Shown: positions 34,666-44,026 of the stretch, piece after piece | How the letters are laid out: each line of letters opens with the position of its first letter | How positions within the stretch are numbered: the stretch's first letter is position 1 | Assembly: GCA_000328965.1 (NCBI GenBank) | Contig: KB205942.1 | Location: 806,001-870,000, forward strand | Direction: 5' to 3' | Source: Ascocoryne sarcoides NRRL 50072 | Taxonomy: Eukaryota > Ascomycota > Leotiomycetes > Helotiales > Gelatinodiscaceae | DNA: 64,000 bases | Notes under the pieces: generated by a model | What the model was told of the DNA's origin: nothing | Database searches by the model: none | Seen by the model: the letters and a program-made list of their open reading frames with translations, nothing else | Translations under genes and position numbers: made by a program

Positions 34666-35274
34666 CTACAAGCTCACACGCGATAACAGTCTCACCACGT
34701 TTCGATGATGCCAATCATCATTGAAAGTCCAGCCTCTCCCCCTATCCGGCTCCACGTATTCGATCGACACTTCAACCCTCTCCAGACACTGTTTTACACT
34801 CCAAATATCCTGCAGTAATTCTATCGTCTTCATCCAACATCTTGCACGCCCCGACATCATCGTAGGCCTATCACTCAAGCCGTCGACTTGGAGGGTCACC
34901 AAACGTATCTTTTGCAGCACGACCTCGCTGATAAATTCGGTGATCTCCATCGGTTTCGCGAGCTGTGGGATATACGGCGGTGGCGAGCTCAAAACCCACG
35001 GCTTCTCGTAGAGCACCGGGAGCACTTCAGATGTGATTTTCCGGTTCACAAGGAGCAGGCCCGGCGTGTGCATCGAGGTAAATTCGGGGACAGCCATGCT
35101 ACACAGTGGGAAATCTTTTCGCGGGAGGCCGACAAGTGCCGCGCCATTCTCCAGCTGTATTCGCTCGAATACGGCTTCGAAATCGGGCCAGTCGATGGCA
35201 TAGTCGTATATCTCGTTCCTGATCTCTGCTGGGAGGTCCAGCAAGGACAATGAAACCTTAGCATCAGAAGGCAT
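34666..35274 (-). CDS. F-box/2EXR-like fungal protein, function unknown
   Basis: A single ATG-started ORF of 202 aa. The N-terminus SLSLLDLPAEIRNEIYDYAI is the conserved opening of a large family of fungal F-box-like (2EXR) proteins, which are abundant in Leotiomycetes and Dothideomycetes. It continues with PGLLLVNRKITSEVLPVLYE, a second family feature. The remainder (an alternating helix/strand region ending in a WHHRNVVRLLSR segment) is less conserved. No membrane segment or signal peptide is present. A role as a substrate adaptor is only inferred from the F-box resemblance. The copy is short, and truncation at the 3' end relative to longer relatives is possible. Confidence 0.72.
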   Translation of the reverse strand: MPSDAKVSLSLLDLPAEIRNEIYDYAIDWPDFEAVFERIQLENGAALVGLPRKDFPLCSMAVPEFTSMHTPGLLLVNRKITSEVLPVLYEKPWVLSSPPPYIPQLAKPMEITEFISEVVLQKIRLVTLQVDGLSDRPTMMSGRARCWMKTIELLQDIWSVKQCLERVEVSIEYVEPDRGRGWTFNDDWHHRNVVRLLSRVSL

Positions 35275-35991
35275 TATCCGGTATCATTTCTTCAGCACCA
35301 CTCGAGTTGAGGTTGGAAAGAGGCTTGAAATGGAGCTGTATTCTCCCCGCTTATAAGAAAGGGAGGTCTGGCCAGATCCTCTTGGGCCACATCATTTTGG
35401 AGTTGCAAGTGACATGAAGAAAGAAGATGCACGACGATTCCTGAGCTGATTTGGAGGTTCGTCACCTGATACAACACCGCTTTTCGATCGGCGAATGCCG
35501 CACCAATAAGTTTCCCGAAGTACCTTTCGTACATGAAAAGTATTCACCGGTGAAAGTCGTCCTTGCTTGATACTGTCGGTATGACGTACTCGCATTTCAG
35601 ATAAGATCCCCCACCGATATCTAATTTGCCAAACTGCTTCCCCGGGACCTCATAACCCGGCTCCCTCGGCTCACCCCGGCTTTCCCGGCTTGCCCGCCAA
35701 CCCCACATTTTAAATCCCGAGTCCCGATGATTTACCCCTGATTAGCCTTACTTAATCTTCCATTAGGATGTTTTCAAGATCTCAACTCCATGAGTCCCAA
35801 ACATTCGCTCTTCAATTGACTCCCCACGTTTGCATTGATTTACACTCATTTTGATTCACATTCACATCGATTCGAGTCCACATTGATTGGCGTTTCGGCA
35901 TAGTCATAATTTGTTAATGGCAAAAGGGCACGCCTATATTCCAAGGTAGCATCGGGTATTACCTTAAGACTAGGCTAAACCCGTCGACACA
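35275..35991. other. Divergent intergenic region
   Basis: About 720 bp between the minus-strand 2EXR-like gene and the plus-strand lactonase, so it may carry two promoters. The section 35640-35720 has repeated CCCGGCT/CCCGGG motifs. The section 35815-35895 has four near-repeats of ACATTGATT/TTGATTCACATT. No ORF is supported. Confidence 0.5.
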
Positions 35992-37447
35992 ATGTTGCAA
36001 TTCCCCATCCTCGCCAGTTTTTATCGTCTTCCTTGCCTTCTCCGCTTCTTGATCTCCCCAGATCTTCACCCAGATTTTTGTATCTCGAATGAGACTTGCC
36101 ACAATATGCGACTCAACTCCCTTGGTCAAGTCGCCTTAGCGACAAATATATATGTCTCTTCGTATTCGGGCTTCATATCTACCTTGCAGCTAGATCAACA
36201 GCCTCGGTCTGGGTACTCTTTGACTTCAATTTCGTCGAACAATGGGTCGGAACCTAGCCCTTCTTGGTTGGAGCTTGCACAACATGAAGACATCATATTT
36301 TGCGTCGATGAAGGCCTTTCCGTACCTAATGGTTCCATTGCATCGTACAAAAATACCGCCTCCGGAAAGCTTAAACTCATCGACCGACATACCACAATTA
36401 GCGGCCCGGTGAGCACAATAAGCTACAATCGAGGCAAAGCTCTCGTTGCAGCTCATTAGTACGTCCCCTCTCTTTTCATATGCTCTACAACGCTAACCGG
36501 AAGCAGCTCAGGCTCGTCTATCACAACTTGGGAAATCACAAGTACAGGTTCTCTTAACTCTCTCCAAAACATCACTTTCACTATGGATGGTCCAGGACCT
36601 GATCCTGATAGACAAGACGCACCACATCCTCACGAAGCAATCGTCGATCCCACAGATTCCTACATCATTGTTCCCGATCTAGGTGCCGACTTCCTGCGCA
36701 TCTTCACTATCGATCCCTCAACTAGTCTCCTCATAGAAAATACCCCCTTCTCTGTCACCCCAGGATCTGGCCCTAGACATGGTACATTTTTGAAAATTGA
36801 TGATGCTACTACTTATTTCTTCTTGGTTACAGAAATAGGAAATACAGTAACAAGTTACAAAGTCAGTTACACAGCAGCAGGGATAGATTTCGAGCAAGTA
36901 TTTAGGAGTGGAACCTATGGCTCAATGGCTACACCTGAAGGGGCGGCTACAGCTGAATGCATTCTCTCGGTATGTCTCCCTTATCTACACCTCCTGCCCA
37001 TACCCAGATCCCAGCTTCACCTTCAACCCATCAAAACTAACCGCCCCTTAGCCCGATAATCAATACCTCCTCACCTCCTCACGCAACGACTCCCTCTTTT
37101 TCATTCCCAACTTCGACACCGCGAATAAAACCCAACTGCCCTCCGATACCCTTCAAAGCTGGAAGATCGATCCTGCAACTGGCAACCTTAGCTTCGTCCA
37201 ACTAGCCCCTGCGGGAGGCTCGTTCCCCCGTCAATTTAGCACGAATACAAATGGGACGCTCGTTGGCGTCGGCTTGCAGAACGATGGGCGCGTTGTGGTC
37301 ATTGAGAGAGATGTGGAAACCGGGTTGTTTGGACCGATTGTGGCACATTTTGAGGGGCTGGGAGAGGTTACCAGTGTGGTTTTTGATGAATGGCGGATGG
37401 GATGTGCGACTGGATTTTTAAATGGTATAAGATTTAAGCAAGGATAG
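35992..37447 (+). CDS. Lactonase-type seven-bladed beta-propeller protein (3-carboxy-cis,cis-muconate cyclase/6-phosphogluconolactonase family)
   Basis: Three exons (35992-36458, 36507-36969, 37052-37447) give 441 aa. The body starts IYVSSYSGFISTLQL and continues with blades such as PSWLELAQHEDIIFCVDEG. The active-site-like DAPHPHEAIVDPTDSYIIVPDLGAD and SGPRHGTF are hallmarks of the fungal 10-bladed/7-bladed lactonase family. Later blades include PDNQYLLTSSRND, GGSFPRQFSTNTNG and VVIERD. The family hydrolyses or forms lactones in aromatic or sugar-acid metabolism; the substrate here is unknown. An alternative start at 36106 (MRLNSLGQVALATNIYVSS) would give 403 aa, the usual length; the extra N-terminus is hydrophobic and may be a signal peptide or leader. 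Both ATGs have A at -3. Confidence 0.85.
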
Positions 37448-38064
37448 ATAGAAACGTTGATTTGGTATGGGAAAATTATGTAAATGGTGAAGTAGACACT
37501 CCTTTGTGTTGGCACAAAGGCTTTTTAGGGAGGGAACTTTAGGTCAGGTGATAGGATAGGGCTTGGTAATGACAGCGTTCTGAATAACTGCCGAGTGTTA
37601 GTCTCTTCCCACAGCTCAGCAAGGGAATATAGAATAGGGGTAGCGGCATGATGGTTCGTCTTGAAATTTGCCAAAGATTGCAGTCCATAAAGGGAATTGA
37701 AATAGTAGATGTATCGCTTTGGAAATCTTTTAGGAGTTAGCCCAGTTTCAGTAAGTCGCAGTTTTATACCTGACAAGAGGATTTCAAAATATAAAAGCAT
37801 ATATCTATCATTTACCAACTATAGCACGACTATCACTATAGAGAACCTTTTTAAAGAATAATTTTCCATCATTCTCAACACTCCTCGATACAACAAGAGA
37901 GCTCGGTTAAATTAGATTCATCACATCTAACAATCACATCTATTCTCATCGCGTGCTTTCATTAACTAGAAACCAATACACAACAGATCCAAATCTCAAC
38001 GTATTGCCCTTCAAGCAACGATATAACTCATCGCAACCCATCTCCTCTCTCAAAAGCAGAAGTC
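37448..38064. other. Intergenic, no gene recognised
   Basis: About 620 bp of AT-rich DNA between convergent genes. A minus frame at 37818-37525 reads as a 97-codon ORF without an ATG and without a known family. Confidence 0.45.
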
Positions 38065-38427
38065 TCAAACCCACCAAGTTCCAGCGTTTCCTGTGCTCAT
38101 TTTGTTTTCCTGTCTAGCCTTCTCCATTAATTTCTCCAACTTCCCCATTTCCTCCGTGTCCTTTCTGAGTTGCTCTTTCCTGATCGAATACGAGTTATAA
38201 TTACCGAGGTCCGAGTGACGTGGACACTGGGAGGCTTCGCATTCCTCGATGACCGGCTTGAGGCGATGTCCTTCTCCGTGCCTGAGGTTGCATATAGTGC
38301 TGTCGAGCGGGTGGCCCTTGCACCAGCAAAGTGGGTAATAAGTTATGACTTGTGTGCACAGGCACTCGATGGGGGATTCCTCCTTTGGTGTGGTCTTGAA
38401 GAAGTTCCTTGACGGTAAATGCGACAT
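38065..38427 (-). CDS. Small cysteine-containing hypothetical protein
   Basis: An ATG-started 120-codon ORF with no family I recognise. It contains seven cysteines, most in the first two thirds (CLCTQVITYYPLCWCKGHP, TICNLRHGEGH, EECEASQCPRH). A charged helical C-terminal part follows (RKEQLRKDTEEMGKLEKLMEKARQE). No signal peptide is visible, so it does not look like a secreted effector. The composition is protein-like: balanced charges and a predicted coiled coil, unlike the surrounding AT-rich DNA. It could be a lineage-specific gene. There is no intron, and the C-terminus has two tryptophans (GTWWV). Confidence 0.5.
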   Translation of the reverse strand: MSHLPSRNFFKTTPKEESPIECLCTQVITYYPLCWCKGHPLDSTICNLRHGEGHRLKPVIEECEASQCPRHSDLGNYNSYSIRKEQLRKDTEEMGKLEKLMEKARQENKMSTGNAGTWWV

Positions 38428-39012
38428 TTTGGGATGTGATCTGAGGAGAACGTGCGCGAAATCGGTAGTTTGGAGTTGAGGGTGTTAAAAAAGAAGGTGT
38501 TCAACTGCAATTGAGGTTTGCTCGTGGTTAAGGGCGTTAAACAAAAAAGAGAGTTAACTGTAATAGAAGTTTGCTCCATACTTGGAAGTGAGTAAGGAGC
38601 TGCGCATAGCTGACATACAATCATAGGAAGAGGATATGTGAATCACGATATTGATTCACGCATTGATTCACTAAATGCTTCCTAAGGTGTTTATAAGTCA
38701 TTATTCACAAATCATTGTATCTCCAAGGGAGTACTTTCCCACAATGTGAATTGTCTATGCCAAAATATATGAGAGCATATACTTCGTACTAGATTTACAG
38801 ATCATGCTAAATCCACCATTCTCATCTCTCGTTTATCAGCCAACCAATTCCCCACTCCTCCAGCACGCTCGCTAAAAACCTAGCAGCAAAAAAAAATCTC
38901 CCTCTCCACACCTAATTCACCACCACAACCATCCCCAGATCTCACACACACATAATATGAATAAAAAAAATTGCAAAAATAGTAGACAGAAGTCACCTTC
39001 TGTGTAGGATAA
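38428..39012. other. Intergenic, no gene
   Basis: About 590 bp. It includes a pair of related ATTGATTCACG-like units near 38645-38675 and an A-rich tract before the tRNA. No ORF is supported. Confidence 0.45.
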
Positions 39013-39086
39013 TGATCACTACGAGGGTCGAACTCGCGACCTTGGCGTTATTAGCACCACGCTCTAACCAACTGAGCTAAGCGATC
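39013..39086 (-). tRNA. tRNA-Ile(AAT)
   Basis: On the minus strand the acceptor GATCGCT pairs with AGTGATC (one G-T), with discriminator A. The D arm is TAGCTCAGTTGGTTAGAGC. The anticodon stem TGGTG/CGCCA encloses CTAATAA (anticodon AAT, isoleucine). The T arm is GCGAGTTCGACCCTCGT. It is intronless and 74 nt long, matching the eukaryotic tRNA-Ile pattern. Confidence 0.95.
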
Positions 39087-39712
39087 AAGTTGGGCCAATC
39101 TTTGATGATTGGATACTGAGGGTGTTTTTATCTTGTACTATAGACCTTTGGGATAGGGCGTAATTGTGGGGCTTTGCGCGAGATGCGGATGATTCCTGGC
39201 GTTTATCCGATCATTACCCGACCCTCACCGTAGGAGAAATAACTGACCGATTTTGACATGCGAGAATATCAAAATCTAAGGCGAAGAACGCTTCATTTCT
39301 CGACACTACGCACTTCAGAGTTAATATGAACTTAAGAAATCTGTTTAGAGATAGCGCTTATACTTAGTTACTCATAATTTAGTAAAGTTTATAGATTAGA
39401 GCTTGCTTATATTACACATTTGTTACAGTCACGTATATTGTCAATATCGGCCACCTTTTTTCTCCTATGGAGAGCCGACTCGGAATCTAGGTATCACCAG
39501 GTATTATAACACAAACGTTTGACTCTGAAAACCCTTCTAGTTATCGCCTGAGAAGCCAAGAAGAGAAGTCATCCTAAAGCAGGTCTCTAAAAATCAGTCT
39601 TTGTGCACTGAGACTTTTAATTAAGGCAACCTGCTCCGTCGACGATCGAGGCACAAGACAGCAAGCCGAGAGCGCAAAATATTCTATTCGAGATCCAAAC
39701 TCCGATATCCAT
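39087..39712. other. Intergenic, partly AT-rich
   Basis: About 630 bp, with a TA-rich block at 39330-39430. It lies on the 3' side of the CLC gene. No gene was seen. Confidence 0.5.
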
Positions 39713-42493
39713 TTACCGATTCTCCAATTCCACCCCATCATCATGGATATTATCCTCTGTCCCATCCATCATATAACTCGTTGATCCCTCTTGTGCATCA
39801 CTCCCTCTGTTCCTCTCCCCTCCCATATTCTCATTCGACCCAATTCTAATCTTGCCTCTACTAAAATGAGCTATCCTCTCCCCAAACCAACTCGCTCCTC
39901 TCCTGAGCAGCCCCCAAAGTCTCTCCTGGCCCTCGACTAGATGTCGATCGTCCCTCGGATTCTCACTCGCTTCAACCTTGAACTGGTATTTCAAGCAATC
40001 TTTCACAGTCACAAGCCCTGTTAATCTCCCATGATACTCTACGAGGATGACTCTTGGTCCTATTTTGCGGAAGACTTCCATGACGGTTTCGAGCGGGAGG
40101 CGAGGATGGACAGTGACAGGGGTACCGTCGATGAAACGACTGAAGTCGACCGAAGAGGTTGCTGCACCATCGAATACAAAGCCTGGAGTTGCCGGCGTCA
40201 TAGGCATGGAGTGGTTGGATGACGGAAGACTAAAGAAGCATCTTGCCGCTGGACTGATAGAACGGTCTCTCTTCACACGATTAATTGCGTACCGGAGTTC
40301 AGTGCATCCAATGTATCCTACGAGGGTATTTGATGATCGGTCCTCCACTATAGGGAAACCCTGGTATTTGTCTTCTTTGAGTAGCTGTTCGAGGTTCTTC
40401 ATGCTGAGACCAGTGGCTGGCAAGGCGACAACCTCGCTGGTCATGACTTGAGAGACCGCTACACCAAAGATGTGATCTTCTTTGTTGTCTAGGAATGGAA
40501 ATCCGCTGAACCATATCATCTGATCTGCGATTCCCCCTTTCCCAAAGAGCTCGCTGACTGCCTTGGTGACACCGACCACAATCATCGTGGGAAGAATATA
40601 TGTCAGAGCTCCGGTAAGCTCGAACATGATGACCACGACGGACACCGTGATATGCATAATACCACTCAAAGCAGCTGCAGCTCCTAGGAAAGCATACGTT
40701 CCTGGAGTTATGCATGGAATATCAGGCTGGCATCCTGCAAAGAACGGTGACGTAGGGTAAGCATCATGAAGAGCTTGCACCAAAATGCCAACTGTCCTCC
40801 CAAATGATGCTCCAATAGCCATAGAAGGAACAAATATTCCAGCTGGTACCTTGCAACCATATGAGATGATGACAAAAAATATTCGGACGAAAGTAGCTAT
40901 GGTCAGGGAAAAGACCATTCTCCACCTATTTTCTTTGTCACAAAGTCCATTATAATCCTCGGCTCCTTCACACTCCAGGAACAAGATTTCCATGCTCTCA
41001 GTCATGTCTATACGAAGGAACATATTAGGATAGCAGACTATGGCCGTCGCTGTCGCTAGCAATGTAGCTTCGAGAATAGCGTAATTCGTGAGGTACTTTT
41101 TTCGAAAAGCCTGGGCTCTCAGGTTCCACTTTATAACAAATGCACCATAAAGACCCCCAAAGATTCCAAGGACGATATAAAATACCACCTCGAAGAAATG
41201 CCACGAGCGATCATATCGGACCTGGAACATAACCAACTGGCCAGTCCTGAAAGGATTCATGGCAGCCAATACAGCGGTGGCTACAAGGGCACAGAAATAG
41301 CTCCTCCACATAGTCTTCAGCGGAAAGTAGGATGACATTTCTTCCAAGGAGAAAAGCACGCCGCCGATAGGACTCCCAAAAGCCACAGCAACTCCCGCTG
41401 CTGCACACGCACTCAGAATTTCCCTAGTTTTCGAGGCATTCCGCTTGTATTTCTCAAACAGTCTCGATATAACGTTTCCGGTGCACACAGCATAGTGTAT
41501 ACTAGGCCCTTCCTTGCCGATTGAAAGGCCAGAAGCAATCGCCAAAGGCAACGCTATTGATTTTATAACCAAGGTCCAGGTACCCAGGAATCCCTTCATC
41601 ACGAAGCCGGCTATGATGCATTTGATCTCGGAAATGCCAGATCCAGCTGCATATGGAGCAAAAGATCGTACGAGAGCCGCAGATGTGAGTGCAAATATCA
41701 TCTACTAATGTTAGCTTATAACACAACAAATGATAAGGTAGCCCACAGCAAACATAATATATAATACATAATTGATAGGCGCAAGGGAGCTCCATCGGTG
41801 CCAATCGTCGCAACCTTCATTTTGTCAGCTAGAGATATAGATCCGCAGAGTGGCACATACCGTTGTCTTCTCCCCAGCAGCAGAAGCTCTCATTTAGATA
41901 AAAGGCAGTTTTGCAATATCCCAATTTCACATCGGATAGCCATTCCGTAATGATATTTAAGAAAGCCGCATTGACTCCAATAGTTGCACCTGCTCCACAT
42001 CAGTATCTCTCCTCCATGTGTAAAGCTCCATAAATCACCTATCAGAGTGACGACTATCCACCCTTGGGCCGCATCGTAAGATTCCCAGAGTTTATATCTC
42101 CATCCCGCGCGCCCACCTCTTTCGAAAAACCCCGCTGTTTCTTTCCTGCGGACTTTCTTCCTCAACTGTTCCTTCGCTGCATCTTGCACCCAATCTGCCA
42201 ATATATATCAGCACAAATTGCTGTAGCCTGGGGGGCGGGGAGGCTCACCAATGGTTGTAAAGTCCTAGGCATAAATTAGCAAGGAAGCCTCCATCAATAA
42301 ACTCTGGAGAACAGCCTACCTCATATCTCTTGATCTCCTCGATTTCTTCATCAATCTGATGTTCCGCGACGTTCGGCGCATTGGCAGCCTCGCCAGCCTC
42401 ACTGTTGAGCGCGAACGAGAGTCTAGACGAGAATGAAGGACGCTGCTGGAGACGCGGGGCTGTCAATGAGAAGGATGATGATCGGGAGTTCAT
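39713..42493 (-). CDS. CLC-type chloride/proton exchanger (Gef1-like)
   Basis: Six exons: 42493-42320, a 16-nt exon 42264-42249, 42194-42039, 41989-41861, 41814-41747 and 41701-39713. They total 843 aa with exact phase. The cytosolic N-terminus has the fungal DFTTIDWVQDAAKEQLRKK motif. CLC signatures are GSGISE (about 201-206), GKEGPSIH with the gating glutamate (about 245), SPIGGVLFSLEEMSSYF with the proton glutamate, and GIFVPSMAIGASFGR. Two CBS domains end the protein (VSQVMTSEVVALPATGLSMK; VTVHPRLPLETVMEVF). Both glutamates imply 2Cl-/H+ exchange. Gef1 relatives acidify Golgi and endosomal compartments and help copper loading. The open frame extends about 60 codons upstream to another ATG (42673), but the family start fits 42493. 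Confidence 0.92.
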
Positions 42494-43609
42494 GGCCTTG
42501 ATATTAACTAATTCATATTTCTGGATTTCGAGGTCCAGAATAGAGAGCGTTGTAGCTGGGAGTAGGATGCTACTGGGCCGGACGCCTGTCATCAACCAAT
42601 CGAGTCTAAAGATAGCTACCACGTGATAGCCAAGCCCGGATGATGCGGCCGCTGCCAAACAGGTCCGGAACATAGCTCTGCTACGGCGCAGCTACAGCAC
42701 TTCGAAGACTCGCTTTCACTTACGAGGCTTATAAGCCCTACCTCATAAGTCTGGGCCGAAAAGGCCTATTTCCCGAAGTTTTACATCTAAAATCTTATCA
42801 CGAACAACGAAGTTTTCTACACCTCCTCCACTCGATTTTAAGTATAAAAAGAAGTCTGCAATGAGTCAATTGACCTTAAAGTAGGTGTATTAGGTTATAG
42901 CGCTTATAAAGAGTCACAGCTAGTCTAATCCTGATTAAATTATTCTTATAGCGAAAAATTTATGTGATTTAAATCTGGTATACTAAGCAACTCAGACTTA
43001 TGAGGCAGGACTCGTTACTTATTTGTATTCCTTCAAAAAACCGCAAAAAGAGATAATCATCGAATCTGCCCGAGCAGAAAAGTACCAAATGAACCATTTA
43101 CCGAAGCCTTTACTATTCCAAACAGTTATTTAGAGACAGAATGCTACCCTTTCTAATCCGCGCAGGCAGTTCTTGCGTCGACTAACTTAAGCATATAAGC
43201 TTATATATAGATATGAACCATGATATGTCGAAATATCATTGTGTAATTTTAAAAACCAAATCCCGAGGCTCACTTGTGAGATGCTCCTACAACGGGAAGC
43301 ACGGTGTTACTTGTGCCATCTAAATGACGAAATAGGAGATCCTGAGATCAGGGGAGTTGTGCTCAAGTTTTTCATTCCCAAGTTTAGTGAAGAACAGACA
43401 GCTAGCTAAACTCAACTGCCAAAAGAGTGTACGCGCATTCCTTTCTCTGGTTCGAGAGTATGGCTCACAAGACCACACACCATACCCGACACTCCAAATT
43501 TCCCTCCGAGCTCCAATCCTCCCTACCTCGGTCAAGTCACACCAAGCGTATCATCTCCGCGATCGTGCGAGCCATATCACAAGAAGCGACGCTTCCCGCT
43601 CATCACGCT
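42494..43609. other. Intergenic, AT-rich island
   Basis: CLC promoter side to about 42720. The part 42760-43260 is AT-rich with many TATA/TTAT steps. Nothing coding was recognised. Confidence 0.5.
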
Positions 43610-44026
43610 CTATGCGTAGGTGAGGTTAGCAAACAAGGCATTCCCCTCCGGCTTGTAATAGTCGACCGAGATCTTCTTCCCCTTGGCATTGGTCTTGGAC
43701 AGTTCGGAAAGCTGCTTCCACAGCATCTTGTACTCGGGATCGGCGTCGTTGTAGTACTTGGGGTGGAGGGTCACGCCGGAATCCGGGGAGTCGACGATGA
43801 TGTCGACCCAGCGTTTGTAGTTGTGCACGCCGACGATGACGGCGAAGATGCTGCCGCTGGAGGTCTTGAAGCGGAGGAGGCCGGAGCTACCGCTGGAAGG
43901 GAGGGAGAGGAGGTGTCCGGATTCGGAGTTGGTCCATGTTGAGGTGCCGATGTTGAGGGTCTTCTCGATGAGGGTGAGGGTGTCGGTGGTGTCGTTTACG
44001 ATACGGAGGTTGATAGTGTAAGACAT
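43610..44026 (-). CDS. Fungal fruit-body lectin family protein (Agaricus bisporus lectin type)
   Basis: An intronless 138-aa ORF starting MSYTINLRIVNDT. It carries the family core: LLSLPSSGSSGLLRFKTSSG, then IFAVIVGVHNYKRWVDII (the GVHNYKRW-DI block is the family's strongest signature), HPKYYND and KTNAKGKKISVDY. Length matches the usual 138-143 residues. Members fold as a tetramer-forming beta sandwich related to actinoporins. Each protomer binds two glycans, the T antigen (Gal-beta-1,3-GalNAc) and GlcNAc. They have no signal peptide and stay in the cytosol, with proposed storage or defence roles against fungivores. The gene stands alone, flanked by gene-poor DNA, with a clear 5' leader. Glycan specificity is inferred from the family only. 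Confidence 0.88.
   Translation of the reverse strand: MSYTINLRIVNDTTDTLTLIEKTLNIGTSTWTNSESGHLLSLPSSGSSGLLRFKTSSGSIFAVIVGVHNYKRWVDIIVDSPDSGVTLHPKYYNDADPEYKMLWKQLSELSKTNAKGKKISVDYYKPEGNALFANLTYA

Noticed and set aside
37525..37818. 97-codon minus frame (ends in a Pro-rich tail)
   Set aside because: No ATG and no recognised family; could be part of a repeat but cannot be supported.
42494..42673. 60-codon upstream extension of the CLC exchanger
   Set aside because: In frame with an ATG, but the family N-terminus begins near 42493; more likely 5' UTR.
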